Assembly (NCBI RefSeq): GCF_023898315.1
Contig: NC_064615.1
Coordinates: 733,443,450 to 733,507,449 of the forward strand
Origin: Schistocerca nitens
Lineage: Eukaryota > Arthropoda > Insecta > Orthoptera > Acrididae
Reading direction: 5' to 3'
DNA length: 64,000 nucleotides
How positions within the stretch are numbered: the stretch's first letter is position 1; every line of letters begins with the position of its first letter. The translations under genes were made by a program, and so were the position numbers. Below are positions 1 through 11,511 of the stretch, piece by piece. The notes beneath the pieces are model-generated. The model saw nothing but the letters and a program-made list of their open reading frames with translations. It did no database searches and was not told the origin of the DNA.

Positions 1-50
1 ATGACCCAAGGGCTGAAGTTAATAAGGGAGAATATAACTTACAGGCTATT

Positions 51-170
51 GTGGTAGCGAAGATCAATAACATTCCAGTAAATATTCTTATTGACACAGG
101 TGCAACGGTCAGTGTCATGACGATTAATTGTTTAAATATGGTTAGTAGACAACAGAAGCTACTCACTTTG
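51..170 (+). pseudogene. gypsy A aspartic protease remnant
   Basis: The reading frame contains ILIDTGATVSVM, the D-T-G active-site motif of retroviral-type aspartic proteases that mature Gag-Pol. The frame is open into the window from the left, and the ATG/GTG at its start is unlikely to be a true initiator because in gypsy elements the protease is part of a polyprotein. It is cut at 170 by the SINE at 181-390. Coding resumes at 402. Confidence 0.7.
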
Positions 171-180
171 CCAGTGTCAG

Positions 181-390
181 GGCCCGCATCTCGTGGTCGT
201 GCGGTAGCGTTCTCGCTTCCCACGCCCGGGTTCCCGGGTTCGATTCCCAGTGGGGTCAGGGATTTTCTCTGCCTCGTGATGGCTGGGTGTTGTGTGCTGT
301 CCTTAGGTTAGTTAGGTTTAAGTAGTTCTAAGTTCTAGGGGACTTATGACCACAGCAGTTGAGTCCCATAGTGCTCAGAGCCATTTTGAA
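181..390 (+). repeat. tRNA-derived SINE, type 1 head
   Basis: A Pol III type head has an A-box-like stretch near 196 and a perfect B box, GGTTCGATTCC, at about 238. The body with the segment AAGTAGTTCTAAGTTCTAGG and the end CTCAGAGCCATTTTGAACC is shared with the other SINEs here. Flanking direct repeats CCAGTGTCAG at 171-180 and 391-400 are the target-site duplication. It interrupts the gypsy A protease/RT region. An open frame crossing it is fortuitous. Confidence 0.9.
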
Positions 391-401
391 CCAGTGTCAG
401 G

Positions 402-1386
402 ATGCACGGTATCGGGGGCCTTTAGCGCGAAAGCACAAAGGATAATTAAACAAGTACGGGTAGCAGTAGAGCTAGAAGAAGTTAAATTAGAATCTACTTT
501 CTTGATAGTATCTAAAATGACCTCACTCTGCATATGGGGGATAGAGTTTTTATATGCATATAGTGAAATTCTTGAAATTAAGGTAGGTGTTTGTATGTTA
601 ACTGTTAATGATAAGCCATTAAAGATAATGCTAAGAAAGAAAAGACTGATTTTAGGGAAATACTGTCAACATTTAATCGCCAACTGTATTCCGCTGAATC
701 CTTTGCATTACATAGATGATGACCGTGTTAAGTCAACCGATGCTGAAGCTGATATGTTGAGCATCGATGATAAAGTTAAAGAATCAAAATATTTATCGAT
801 ACAGCAGCAGATAGAATTAAGAGAAGTGTTAAGGTTATATCTAACAGTATTTAATACAAAAGCAGGGATAATAAAAAACTTCGAGTACAACATCGAAAGT
901 TACCCACATACCACATTCTGTAAGACGACATACTCAGTCCCATGGTCAAAGAGTGAAGTGGTAACGAAGGAAATAAAAAGGATGTTAGACTGGGGTATCA
1001 TCGAAACTTCAACGTCAGAGTACTCCAGCCCTCTCATAGCCGTAACTAAGCCTAATGCAGATATACGTTTAGTCTTAGATGCGAGGAATATCAACAAAAT
1101 TATCAAACCAGTGAAGACTCGACCGAAAAATCTTGAAGAACTTGTGCAAACGTTTCATGGAGTGAAGTTTCTGACCTCCCTAGACCGTAGAGCCTCTTAT
1201 TGGCAAACAATAATCTCCAAGGAATCACGAAAATACACCACTTTTATATATTTGGGTAGAAGTTATCAATTTAAAGTAATGCCATTCAGGCTAAATATTA
1301 GTGGTGGTGTATTCATAACCGCACTGGACAACTGCTTGGTCCAGATATCTTGGTACGAGTTACAGTTTACGTTGACAATTCGTTAA
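402..1386 (+). pseudogene. gypsy A reverse transcriptase, N-terminal and palm part
   Basis: This is the RNA-dependent DNA polymerase of a Ty3/gypsy element. The fingers are clear: a W-G-I-I-E block near 990, SSPLIAVTKPNADIRLVLDAR around 1024-1085, then LDRRASYWQ (normally LD.AS.YWQ) near 1190 and a TTFIYLGRSYQFKVMPF stretch near 1240. The frame ends at 1386, just where the YVDD active-site box should follow, so the catalytic core is broken by a frameshift. The ATG at 346 lies in the upstream SINE and is not a real start. Confidence 0.8.
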
Positions 1387-1461
1387 TTGGCACGGAAACG
1401 TGTGTTTGAAAAAGTTTTGGAATATGGAGTAACAATTAATTTGGCATAATTAAATTCGGGA

Positions 1462-2238
1462 GGAATCTAATTAAATTTCTGGGTCACATAGTCACACATG
1501 AGGTAATAGTGCAAAATCCTAAGAAGTTAGATGCCATTAGAAACTGCCCATATCCTATAAACAGAAAGCAGTTAAAATCATTTTTGAGGTTAGCGTCCTT
1601 TTTCACGAAATTTATACCCCATCAGTTATTGAATAAGGAATGTGTATTACAATTGTTACGAAAAGATGTACCATGGCACTGGACTAATGCTTGTAGTAAA
1701 GCTTTCGATGAAATAGGTAGTGCTCTAATCAATGCTCCGCTGCTGCAGCATCCGCGTATGGAAAAGCATTTTTTCATCGCGACTGATGCATCAGAGTCGG
1801 GATTAGGGGCTACGTTATTTCCAATGGATGACGAAACAAATGTACATACCATAAAGACAATTGTTTTTGCCAGTCGAACACTAATTGTGAACGTTCATAT
1901 TGTGCGACTGAATTAGAGGTGTTAGCGATAATATGGGCGTTGAAAAAAATTCAGGTATTTCGTATATGGTAAGAAAATAGTTATATATTGTGATCACAAA
2001 GCTGTCACATTTCTTATGTCAAGTCGAATGTTGCATGGCTGACTTACACGTTGGGCCCTAGTGTTACAAGAGTACAATGTGACAGTTAAACACGTCAAGG
2101 GTCACGACAATGACGTAGCAGACGAATTGTCGAGATTGCCAACACCTAAGCCTGACGAAATGGAAGCAGAACGTATAGTAGATTTTAAGATCATGATGTT
2201 TGAATCACTTTCATATACGAAAGAGGTAAGTGAGATGG
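1462..2238 (+). pseudogene. gypsy A RT thumb and RNase H
   Basis: Downstream of the RT frameshift the frames give KFLGHIVTHE and QNPKKLDAIRN (RT connection, from about 1475), then IATDASESGLGATLF at about 1775-1820, the first RNase H motif with its catalytic D. A second frameshift lies near 1910. RNase H then continues to YNVTVKHVKGHDNDVADELSRLP at 2075-2140, the conserved end of the gypsy RNase H domain. Several stops and shifts make it non-functional. It is interrupted at 2239 by a SINE. Confidence 0.8.
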
Positions 2239-2446
2239 TTCAAATGGCTCTGAGCACTATGGGACTTAACATCTATGGTCATCAGTCCCCTAGAACTTAG
2301 AACTACTTAAACCTAACTAACCTAAGGACATCACACAACACCCAGCCATCACGAGGTAGAGAAAATCCCTGACCCCGCCGGGAATCGAACCCGGGAACCC
2401 GGGCGCGGGAAGCGAGAAGGCTACCGCACGACCACGAGATGCGGGC
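2239..2446 (-). repeat. tRNA-derived SINE, type 1 head, minus strand
   Basis: This is the reverse complement of the SINE family at 181-390: body near 2239-2330, B box GGAATCGAACC at about 2380, head ending near 2446. The direct repeat GGTAAGTGAGATG at 2226-2238 and 2447-2459 is a clean 13-bp target-site duplication. It sits inside gypsy A downstream of RNase H. Confidence 0.92.
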
Positions 2447-2628
2447 GGTAAGTGAGATGTGTTTACATATAGAGCAGATGCAAAATATAGATTGTAAGTG
2501 GAAGGAAGTTATAAGTGATTTACGTACTGGCAAAAGTAATATAATTAAGAATCGTTATAGAATTAAAAAAAAGATTTATTATTCTACCGGGAAAACGATA
2601 GGGATAAGTGAAAGATCTGTATTCCTTA
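2447..2628 (+). pseudogene. gypsy A RNase H to integrase linker
   Basis: The frame after the SINE (VSEMCLHIEQMQ, then WKEVISDLRTGK) resembles the charged linker between RNase H and the integrase zinc finger of gypsy pol. It stops at 2628-2630, where a Tc1-like element inserted at a TA. Integrase resumes at 13514. Confidence 0.6.
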
Positions 2629-2729
2629 TACACTACTGGCCATTAAAAATACTACACCACGAAGATGACGTTCTACAGACGCGAAATTTAACCGACAGGA
2701 AGAAGATGCTGTGATATGCAAATGATTAG

Positions 2730-3460
2730 TGAAAGGTGGCTACACTGAGCTACAGCGCCAGAGATCGCTAGAGAGCATTGTTCCGCCGCCTCCACTGGCA
2801 GTGATTATTGAGATGTCGTAGTGGGCAGTGCTTGTCGAGGACTCGTAGTAGTCAGTTCGTGTTGAGATGTGCTAGTAGGGAGTGCTTGCTGAGATGTGAT
2901 ACTGAAAAGTTCTTGTTGAGATGTGGTAATAGCGAGTCGGTGTGGAGATATATTGTAATGATTAGAGTGATTTTGGTCAATATATGAAGGTAACGAAACT
3001 TGATTTATTTTTCATTATTTCCATGTTTTAAATAATGCGTCATTACAGGTTCAGTCAACAAAGCATCTGGCTTGTGTTCTTGTATTAGAGTGTAATTCTG
3101 GTTTTCTTGAGTAATTATGGTATTTTTATTTTCTTTAATTAATTCAGTATAAATGATAATTAAAATTTCTTGTGTTATTGAAGAAGAACCGTGCCAGATG
3201 CGTACGTTGAGTCATACTTCCACACACAGAACAGTTACACTTGTGCTTTGGTTTCGTAGGTTTTTATAGTTGCTGGGGACTTAATTAATTAATTGTGTTA
3301 ATGAAAATTTCCATTTCATTCTTTGTTATTGTTCTAAGCAGTCAGATTGCGTAATAATACTAGTCAGGGCCAACCGTTTACGAGACTTCGTAATCGGACA
3401 AACAGCTACTAAAGCAGAAATTAAAATTATTTTCATCTTTTATAATTAAGCCCCCATGCA
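2730..3460 (+). repeat. 5' LTR of retrotransposon B
   Basis: 731 bp, TGAAAGG...CCCATGCA. It matches the 3' LTR over its whole length with two A/G differences. It should hold the element's promoter, but I could not fix the start site by eye. Confidence 0.95.
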
Positions 3461-3462
3461 CG

Positions 3463-3480
3463 TGGCGACCGCTGCTTCGG
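3463..3480 (+). promoter_or_regulatory. primer-binding site of retrotransposon B (candidate)
   Basis: TGGCGACCGCTGCTTCGG begins 2 nt after the 5' LTR. TGG is the complement of the tRNA 3' CCA, and a TGGCGAC... site fits gypsy-group elements. The priming tRNA was not determined. Confidence 0.6.
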
Positions 3481-3782
3481 ATCGTCCCTTGGAATCTTCT
3501 GATTGTAAAAATAGTAGACAGTAGTATTGTTGTAGTAATTTGTAGTTTAGCAATTGTAGTCTATATTGCATGTGTAGATTTGGTAATTGTCATTCTTCTA
3601 ATGGTATTTTTTTGCAAAATTTCATTTCTGTTGTCTTGTCTATGGGTTTGACAATTAGTGCAATTATTTCAATTGTTCGATTAATCGTGTTTGAGGGAAA
3701 CATTTCGTGTGAATGGTATTGTTGGAGATAAAGTGTCATTGTGTGTAATTTCATATAGTGACGAGTTTTGTATGTTTTGTAA

Positions 3783-5222
3783 ATGATTACGCGGTCGATG
3801 AAAAAGGCAAAAATGATGGACAGTGAGAATGACGAAATTGTTGACATGGCGAACTCGCCAACACAGGACAACAGTATGATGAATAATGGAGTGGAAAACA
3901 ATTTAATAAGTCGGGAAAATAGTCCGGAACCATTTCAAAATTTTTCTCAATCAGGAAATTCACAGAATACGAGATTAACGATAGAAGAGTCTGAAATAGT
4001 ATCGAACACAGATAGCTTTACAGCTATGACGAAGGAAACTGGTTTTGCGGGAAATGTTAGGGGCGAAAGGAGTTTCGAATCAGTTACTATGGAGCAGTTG
4101 ATGAGTGCTATATTAAAAATGGAAACACGGTTTGGATCTGAATTAAAAACACAGAGGGGAACAATGGAATCACTGGGATCACAAATAGGAACAATTAAAA
4201 CAGAGATGGGAACTTCACGATCTGAATTAAAAACTGATATGGGAACAATGGAAACACGGTTTGGATCTGAATTAAAAACACAGATGGGAACAATGGAAAC
4301 ACGGTTAGACTCACGAATAGGGACATGTTTCAAAAACATGAAAGATGAATTAGAGAAAGAAATCAGGGAAGAAGTACAACCGATTTTGAATGCTCACAAT
4401 AATAGATTAATTGCAGTAGAGATTAGACAAAGGGAACAGGATAGAGAACAGGAGGAAAGAGATCGCGTGATAGTACAAAAATTTTCAGAGTTAAATTTAC
4501 AACGTGCACATGATAAGGAAGAAATATTTGAGAGAATCGAGGAATCCGTACCAAATGACAGAATAAATAATCTAACACAACAATATGAACAGTTAACTAC
4601 CAAATGTGTCAATACTGAAACCCGAGTCGCGACACTTACGGAAGACGTAAGTAAACAGAAAGAAAAAATAGGTGACTTATCGGAAAGAGTTGAGGAGATT
4701 TCAGATAAATTGACAAGTCTTAGTTTAAATGGGGATAGAGATTCAGATGATACAGCTCCATTACCATTTGCAGAAACCGAAGAGTACCAGAACATAAGTA
4801 AGCATGTTGAAAATCAGGGAAAATTTAATGAACGCGTTAAAAGGGAAATTGAGGCATTACGAAAGCAAGTCAAACAAATTGAAGGCGAAATCGTAGGAAA
4901 GGACAGCAAAAGAAATTTGGAATCACAGTTAGCGGAGGGGTTTGAAGAAAATAATTTGTTTCATTTACGGGATGCAACAAGGGAGCGTCAGGCGCGCGAA
5001 CTTGACAATAATCAACATTGGGACTGGGACAGACGCGGTAGGTCTTTGTCGCCACGAGGCGAAAACTTTGACTATAAACACTTTTTGACTGTCCGGAAAT
5101 TTCAGATCTTTCGTAATTCTAAGAATGACATACATCCATGTTCATGGCTTGATCAATTTACGTACGCACTTCCGCCAAATTTGCCACTAAGTCACAAACT
5201 GAAATTTATGTGCAGCTATTAA
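3783..5222 (+). CDS. truncated Gag of retrotransposon B
   Basis: A 479-residue open frame follows the leader. It is charged and coiled-coil-like throughout. Residues about 113-180 consist of imperfect repeats built on SELKTQMGTMETRFG, also visible as DNA repeats at 4110-4330. The last ~45 residues (HPCSWLDQFTYALPP then LSHKLKFMC) match the opening of a gypsy capsid domain, where the frame stops. No CCHC zinc knuckle is present. The protein is therefore cut inside capsid, and the following ~230 bp do not continue it. It could still be expressed as a coiled-coil protein, but it is unlikely to form particles alone. Confidence 0.75.
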   Translation: MITRSMKKAKMMDSENDEIVDMANSPTQDNSMMNNGVENNLISRENSPEPFQNFSQSGNSQNTRLTIEESEIVSNTDSFTAMTKETGFAGNVRGERSFESVTMEQLMSAILKMETRFGSELKTQRGTMESLGSQIGTIKTEMGTSRSELKTDMGTMETRFGSELKTQMGTMETRLDSRIGTCFKNMKDELEKEIREEVQPILNAHNNRLIAVEIRQREQDREQEERDRVIVQKFSELNLQRAHDKEEIFERIEESVPNDRINNLTQQYEQLTTKCVNTETRVATLTEDVSKQKEKIGDLSERVEEISDKLTSLSLNGDRDSDDTAPLPFAETEEYQNISKHVENQGKFNERVKREIEALRKQVKQIEGEIVGKDSKRNLESQLAEGFEENNLFHLRDATRERQARELDNNQHWDWDRRGRSLSPRGENFDYKHFLTVRKFQIFRNSKNDIHPCSWLDQFTYALPPNLPLSHKLKFMCSY

Positions 5223-5450
5223 TGTCCTCAGGGGATTCACTATACTAAGTGAATATGTGCCGTAGCGTTCACAGGGCCCCGAGCTGTAGTGGTGCTATTT
5301 CCCTCTTAGTTTTCTGCACCGCTACCTACTCTTTTACTATTCTTTGCATCTATAAAAACAACTCTTCAACTATACATCTACCTAGACAGTAGGTAAAGAA
5401 TAACCGGATTTGACTGTTTTACCCAAAAGTGACTTTGGAAATTACCGTTT
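5223..5450 (+). other. filler between truncated gag and RT of retrotransposon B
   Basis: Roughly 230 bp with stops in all frames I read. They replace the gag 3' end, the whole protease and the RT fingers, and I see no similarity to the rest of the window. This is the scar of a large internal deletion. Confidence 0.6.
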
Positions 5451-6111
5451 GGACTTACTATACTTTCTGCAGCATTCATTCGTAGCTTAAATGAAATTTT
5501 ACCTGTTTATCTTCGTGACAATATTACTTCATATGTTGACGATATTCTTATTGCTAAACGTTCCCAGTGAGCATAAAATTTTGGATTCATTATTACGTAT
5601 TTTTGCACGAGTTGGCATGACAGTGAACTTGGAAAAATCTGAATTTGGTCGTTCTCAGGTGAAATTTCTCGGTCACATTATTTCTACAGAAGGTATTCTT
5701 CCTGATCCAGAAAAACTTGACGCCATTCGTAATTATGCTGTTCCTACCACAAAACGTGATGTTCGTAGTTTTCTTGGTGTCTGTAATTTTCTTAGACGCT
5801 TTGTTAAATTGGACGATTTGGCCACACCTCGTTTATGTGAACTATCTGGAAGGAAATCTAATTGGTGTTGGGATGAGGAAGCTCAATCAGAATTTGAACA
5901 ACTTCGTGATGCTTTAGTTGCTGCTCCACTTCTTTCACACCCGGATTTATCTAAAGATTTTTGTTTGGCGACGGACTCATCATACAAAGGCCTAGGTGCA
6001 CATTTATTTCAAGAGATAGAAGAAAACGGCGTTGTAGTACAGAAAACTATTGCATTTGGAAGTCGTGTTCTCTCTAAATCAGAAAAGAATTATTCGATAA
6101 CGGAACTTTAA
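5451..6111 (+). pseudogene. RT palm, thumb and start of RNase H, retrotransposon B
   Basis: The RT active-site box YVDDILIA is encoded at about 5530-5553 in one frame. A frameshift near 5565 moves the rest into the frame starting at 5491: MTVNLEKSEFG, VKFLGHIISTEG, DPEKLDAIRNY, then RNase H FCLATDSSYKGLGAHLF at about 5960-6008. A TAA at 6109-6111 replaces the expected Glu codon in TELxALAVVWAF, a one-base nonsense change. Protease and RT fingers are absent. The frameshift and the stop make it non-functional. Confidence 0.85.
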
Positions 6112-7649
6112 GCTTTGGCTGTTGTATGGGCTTTCACAAAATTTCGCACATTTTTGTTTGGCAGACATACTAAGGTTTACACCGATCATCGAGCTCTGGA
6201 ATTTCTTATGTCGACAAAATTAACTCATGGCAGATTGTCACGATGGGCGTTGTACCTACAGGAATTTGATTTTAGTATTGTTTACATACAGGGATCTTCA
6301 AATATTGTTGCTGATGCTTTATCACGTGCACCTATGGGTTTGAAACAAAGTGCTGAAGAGGACTGCAAGGGAAACAATTATTGTCTGATGTACATTCAAG
6401 GTGTTGCGTTTGAGAACTTTATTTCGTCTTCGCTCCAGGACATCGCTAAGGAGCAAAATAAGGATCCAATCTGGAAGGACATTAAGGACAAGTGGAGGAG
6501 AAAGGAAAGCGTAGCGATTAGACAGCATTATTTAGTTCGCAATGACATTCTTTTTAAACGGAAATCGGTCGACAACTCTGTTTGGTTAGTTTGTATTCCT
6601 GATGAGTGGGTCAATAAATTGATTTGGTACACACATTTCAGTTATGCGCACTTTGGTCCCAGAAAATGCTTTCATAAATTACGAGAAAATTGCTACTTCA
6701 GTAATATGGAAAAACGTATTCGATCTGTTCTTGCCAAATGCAAATTATGTCAAAAGGCTAAGCCGCCAACAATTTCTCACAGAGCACCGTTGTTTCCTAT
6801 CATTCCAGCGAAATTAAAGGAGATGGCTGCAGTTGATTTGTTCGGTCCAGTGGTTCGATCTACTAATGGTTTTGCGTACATTTTTGTAGCAGTGGAATTG
6901 ACATCAAAATATGTGTGTTTTACACCGTTACGCAAAGCAACAGCTCGTTCAGTATCTAATGCTTTCATCAAACATTTTCTTAAAGAAAACATTTTCTTAA
7001 AGAAGTGGGTCATGTTGATAAGGTTATATCAGATAACGGATCACAGTTTCGCTCTAAAATTTGGCTTCGTACTCTACGGCGTCGTAAAATTAAACCAATT
7101 TTCATTTCACTTTTTCACCCCCAGTCTAACGCTTCAGAAAGATGGATGAAAGAAATTAATAAATTGTGTCGTCTTTATTGTCATCAGAATCACAGAACGT
7201 GGGATCAGTATCTTCATATTTTTCAAAACATTCTGAATGAACTTCCTAATGACTCAACTTCTTTACTGCCTATACTGATATTAAAAAATAAAGTACCAAC
7301 AAATCGCATTTCTGAAATCGTCCCTTTTCCGCCTTCACGGAAACTGCGGCATTCTGAAGTTGTCAACCTGGCTCTACGAAATATTGCGTCTGTGGCTGCA
7401 AGAAGAGAGAAATCAGCGAAACGTCCTGGTCGTTTAAAAATCTTGTCAGTTGGTCAAAAGGTATTAATTAAGTCTCACCGTTTGTCTCACAAAGGAAAAG
7501 GCTTGTGTCGCAAATTTTTTCTGCTTTATAACGATCCATATAGAGTTCGCAAAATTATTCATGATAACACTGTCGAAGTAGAAACTCTTAAATCTCGACG
7601 CTCTAAGGGAATACATCATATACCGAACGTAAAAATTTTTGTGGAATGA
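6112..7649 (+). pseudogene. RNase H C-terminus and integrase, retrotransposon B
   Basis: The frame after the nonsense codon reads AVVWAFTKFRTFLFG and TDHRALEFLMS, the RNase H core, then DFSIVYIQGSSNIVADALSR (about 6267-6327). The integrase follows: an HHCC zinc finger (WYTHFSYAHFGPRKC to CKLCQKAKPP, 6625-6770) and the DDE core (VDLFGPVV near 6835). A frameshift near 7000 moves the remainder into a second frame starting VDKVISDNGSQF, which holds the second D and the catalytic E (SNASERWMKEIN). The integrase tail ends at 7649. Confidence 0.85.
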
Positions 7650-10380
7650 CATACTTTTGAGAAACCAACAGTTATACGTAAACATGCGGAGAGTACAAGG
7701 ATACCGCGCCGTGTTCCGGCGGCGGCAGATACTCAAAGCAACAGTGAAGTCTGCGCGCCGCACAAGGCAGTCGTTGACCGCAAACAATTACTTCATACGT
7801 CACGCGCCTACAGCTGATCGAGCGCACAGTGTGAATGCACTGACAGCCGTAAACAAATACACAGTCTAATTTCTCCGACTAAATTCTGTATAAAGCTATG
7901 GTGACTTCATAAATTATGTTATTAACGTTCAGTATTTTTCAGGATACGGTTGTGTAAAATATTTAAGACCTTCAGGTAAATTCTGTGCGTGTCCGACGTT
8001 AAGATGACTTGCTATGGAGAAAATTTCAGGAAGAATGGAATTTCGAAAAAAAAAAGTAATAAATTAAAAAGGGTAACTATTAATTGAGTTTATTTTTCAG
8101 GTAACATAATTCCACTTAGGTACGTACTTTAGACGTAATTTGCTGCTCGCGATTACGTGATTCATTCTTTGTGCTAAATTTCATGTTCTATGAATTTACT
8201 TATGAAACGACGTGCTTGCGCACATTAACTGATTTTGACAATGATTGATTAATGAACAGGCTTGTTATTTGTATATATTATGCATCGCTTGGCTGCTATG
8301 CTTTTTCACTGATGTCATACTTTTTAATTATGTGCCTGCTGTGCTTATTTTTTTAAATTATAATTGTCACCTGATTAATTGTGCTGATAAGGTTATGTAT
8401 GTAAGTTATACTTTGTGATTTATCTGCTTGCGACTTCATGTTTACTTATTAAGATTACATACGAACATTTATTTGCTTATGCTGATATGATGCTAATGAC
8501 TTGTTTATCACGTAAGATATATGTTTGCTGCTTTTTGTATGGATTGCATATTTACACATTTCTGTTTTGTTGTCATAACTACTCTTCAATTTAGAATATA
8601 GCAATGCTGATGTACAGTGTACGAACATAGAGTTTAGGTTACACTGTGGTATTAATTATAGATTGTTCGCTTGGCAGAGCCTCGTTGTAGGAATTGTGGT
8701 GCATCCTTTTGTTGACATTCTGTTCTCTACTGGTATATTTACTCGCTATTGCATGTTTTGCTTACGCTCAGTGCCTTATATTTTTAAGATAAGAAAATGA
8801 ACTGCAGTAATTCGACATAAACGGCATTAGTACAAGAAACTTCATAGAAGTCACATGAGCTGGAGGTTTTATGAAAGCTGTATAAATGTATGCTAATAGG
8901 AAGGAAGCTAACGACATGACATACCAAAACTAGGTTTAGACCATTGACAGTTATTACACTGCGTTTTTCGTGAGCAATTGAAATAGGAAGTGACATTTAA
9001 CACAAGAAATACTCCACATGTTTGCTTCTGTTTGCCATAAGTCTTGAAGTGGTGTACACACTGTGAAATATTATGATCATTCACACTCCGTAATCGTACT
9101 TAATTACCGAGAGTTATTCGAACTAAGTCTGTTAGAGGTCATGTATGCATTTCTTTTATTTAATGATGGACAAGGAACCAAAATGTATCTTATAATTTAT
9201 AATGAGTAGAAAATTTGGGTCAGATGGATTACACAGAGGTTGTGTGTAGACACTGTGTCTTCGGATTGTATGGGATGATGAATTGAAGTTGCACTAGGAT
9301 TTTGTCTGTACTTGTTCGAGGAGACTGACTAGAGGAAAGAGTTGTTATGGAAGTGAAATGATATTGGTGCTGAGGTTTATATATATCGACGTAGTGAAGA
9401 GGTATTATTGAAGTATTAAGATTAAGTGATGATTATTGGAGTTTTCGTGGACAAGAGGTAAGGTAAATGATATTGATGATAAGGTTTATATGTATCGACG
9501 TATTGAAGAGGTATTAGTGAAGTATTGAGATTATGCTGATGATTATTGGAGTTTTGATGGATAAGAGGTAAAGTAAGTGAGGAGCATATTTTTTTTGTTG
9601 GTCCATATGGAACAAGGAGGATGAAGATGGCAGACTAGAACACTCAAGTAGAAGGAAGATTGTCTACACACACACTTTGTCAAATCACTAAGCAGTATAT
9701 ACTTTTTTTTGAGAGAGGAAGCATTTTCATATCTTGGTACACTGACAGTTGTTCAGCAACCGTACATTTTGATCTGGCTTGGCAAACATTGGTCTTGACA
9801 TGATGACTATGACGTTGACTTAACTATTATTGACTGTTATACAATGCTGCCACTACTACTTGGTACACATGATGAACATCAACTCTTGGACAGAGCTACA
9901 TTTACACAGTTAACACTATTCAATTACACAGTAGTACTTAATGTGGATGAAAGATGAGTGAGTGTGTTTTGTGTGTTTTCCTTTCCTAATCCTACCCACC
10001 TATCTCCTAAATATTATTTTATTTGTTGGTAGTGGCTTGCACTGACACCCATAAATGTTATAGGTTTACTGGTATTTGTGTATTGTAATAGTTAATAGGA
10101 AAATTATCTGATATCATTTGTGTGTTTGTTATGATTTGTATGTTTAGTGTAAAAGCATTGTATGTGTATTCAAACTATTGTTCATGCCTGAACTGTCTGA
10201 TTAGTGATGGTGCTGCACTTTTCAACATGATGTGTGACATTTAGTCATGTTTAATTTCTGCTGATGAACTGTGTGATCAGTGATTGTAAAAATTATGGAC
10301 TGTTACTTGTACCTTTTCTACATGATTGGTGCCACTAGGACATGTTTAATTTCTGCTTATAAACTCTGATGAACAGTGTG
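7650..10380 (+). other. gene-free 3' region of retrotransposon B, first part
   Basis: AT-rich and without a convincing ORF. No env-like protein is visible. It contains a two-copy 109-bp duplication at about 9350-9570 and grades into the 71-bp array. Confidence 0.6.
9350..9570 (+). repeat. 109-bp direct duplication
   Basis: Two adjacent copies of a segment containing TATCGACGTA, AGAGGTATTA and GATGATTATTGGAGTTTT start near 9361 and 9470 (offset 109 bp), with scattered differences. Confidence 0.75.
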
Positions 10381-10399
10381 ATCAGTGAAAGTGAATTTA

Positions 10400-11110
10400 A
10401 TGGAACTGCTTCTGCTGAGAAATGTGACTTGTTGCTGTGTGTACCTGCTCAACATTGCTGGGTACCACTGATGGACTGCTTCTACTGAAATGGTGTTACT
10501 TGTTGATGTCTGCACCTGCTCAACATTGCTGGCTGCCACTGATGGACTGTTTCTACTGAAAAGATGTCACCTGTCGCTGTCTGCACCTGCTCAACATTGC
10601 TGGGTGCCACTGATGGACTGCTTCTACTGAAAAGATGTCACCTGTTGCTGTGAGCACCTGCTCAACATTGCTGGTGCCACTAATGGAACTGCTTATACTG
10701 AAATGGTGTTACTTGTTGGTGTCTGCACCTATTCAACATTACTGGGTGCCACTGATGGACTGCTTCTACTGAAATGGTGTTACTTATTGATGTCTGCACC
10801 TGCTCAACATTGCTGGGTGCCACTGATGGACTGTTTCTACTGAAAAGATGTCACCTGTTGGTGTCTGCACCTGTTTAACATTGCTGGGTGCCACTGATGG
10901 ATTGCTTCTACTGAAAAGATGTCACCTGTTGCTGAGTGCACCTGCTCAACATTGCTGGTGCCACTAATGGAACTGCTTATACTGAAATGGTGTTACTTGT
11001 TGGTGTCTGCACCTATTCAACATTACTGGGTGCCACTGATGGACTGTTTCTACTGAAAAAATGTCATTTGTTTGTTTTTGCACCTGTTGACCATTGCTGG
11101 GTGCTACTGC
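10400..11110 (+). repeat. 71-bp tandem repeat array, about ten copies
   Basis: The word AACATTGCTG, or a one- or two-base variant, recurs at 10451, 10522, 10593, 10664, 10735, 10806, 10877, 10948, 11019 and 11090, always exactly 71 bp apart. Each unit contains TGCCACTGATGGACTG and CTACTGAAA. A variant with TAATGGAACTGCTTATACTG occurs at unit 4 and again four units (284 bp) later, so a four-unit block was duplicated. 71 is not a multiple of three, so this is not a protein repeat. Confidence 0.93.
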
Positions 11111-11497
11111 TGGAACTGTCAACTACTTGTTTCTTGGGCTATGGAAAGCGTTTATGTGAATATTTGTAGAAACTGATTCTTTGTGTATTACTGTTTGTGA
11201 AAAGTTATGAGACTCTTCCTGCACATATTCGTCATTGCTGACGCTATTGATTGAACTGTTTAACCACATAATACTTGTGTAAACTGTTATGTAAAGTCAC
11301 ATGTATGAAAGAATTTGTATTGCTTACTGTATTTTATATATTAGGTTATTGAAAGGTCAGTGCAAAGCCAACATTTTATCTAGTTATATGATATTTATGT
11401 ATTAATATTATCTTTTATTTTTGTCTGTATTTTTTTGACGAATTTGGTGGTATTTTCACCACCAATGCTGGCAAAAATACCATCATATTCTAGCCGT

Positions 11498-11507
11498 GGA
11501 GGAAGGG
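11498..11507 (+). promoter_or_regulatory. polypurine tract of retrotransposon B
   Basis: GGAGGAAGGG lies immediately before the 3' LTR (11512), the position of the plus-strand primer. Confidence 0.75.
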
Positions 11508-11511
11508 CATA

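Noticed and set aside
196-250. Possible tRNA gene at the SINE heads
   Set aside because: A and B boxes are present, but the sequence continues into the SINE body with target duplications and no convincing cloverleaf. They are SINEs, not tRNA genes.
3947-4795. Two minus-strand frames of 130 and 133 residues
   Set aside because: Antisense shadows of the repetitive gag frame of element B.
10936-11169. 77-residue frame in the 71-bp array
   Set aside because: The unit length is not divisible by three, and the frame is open by chance.
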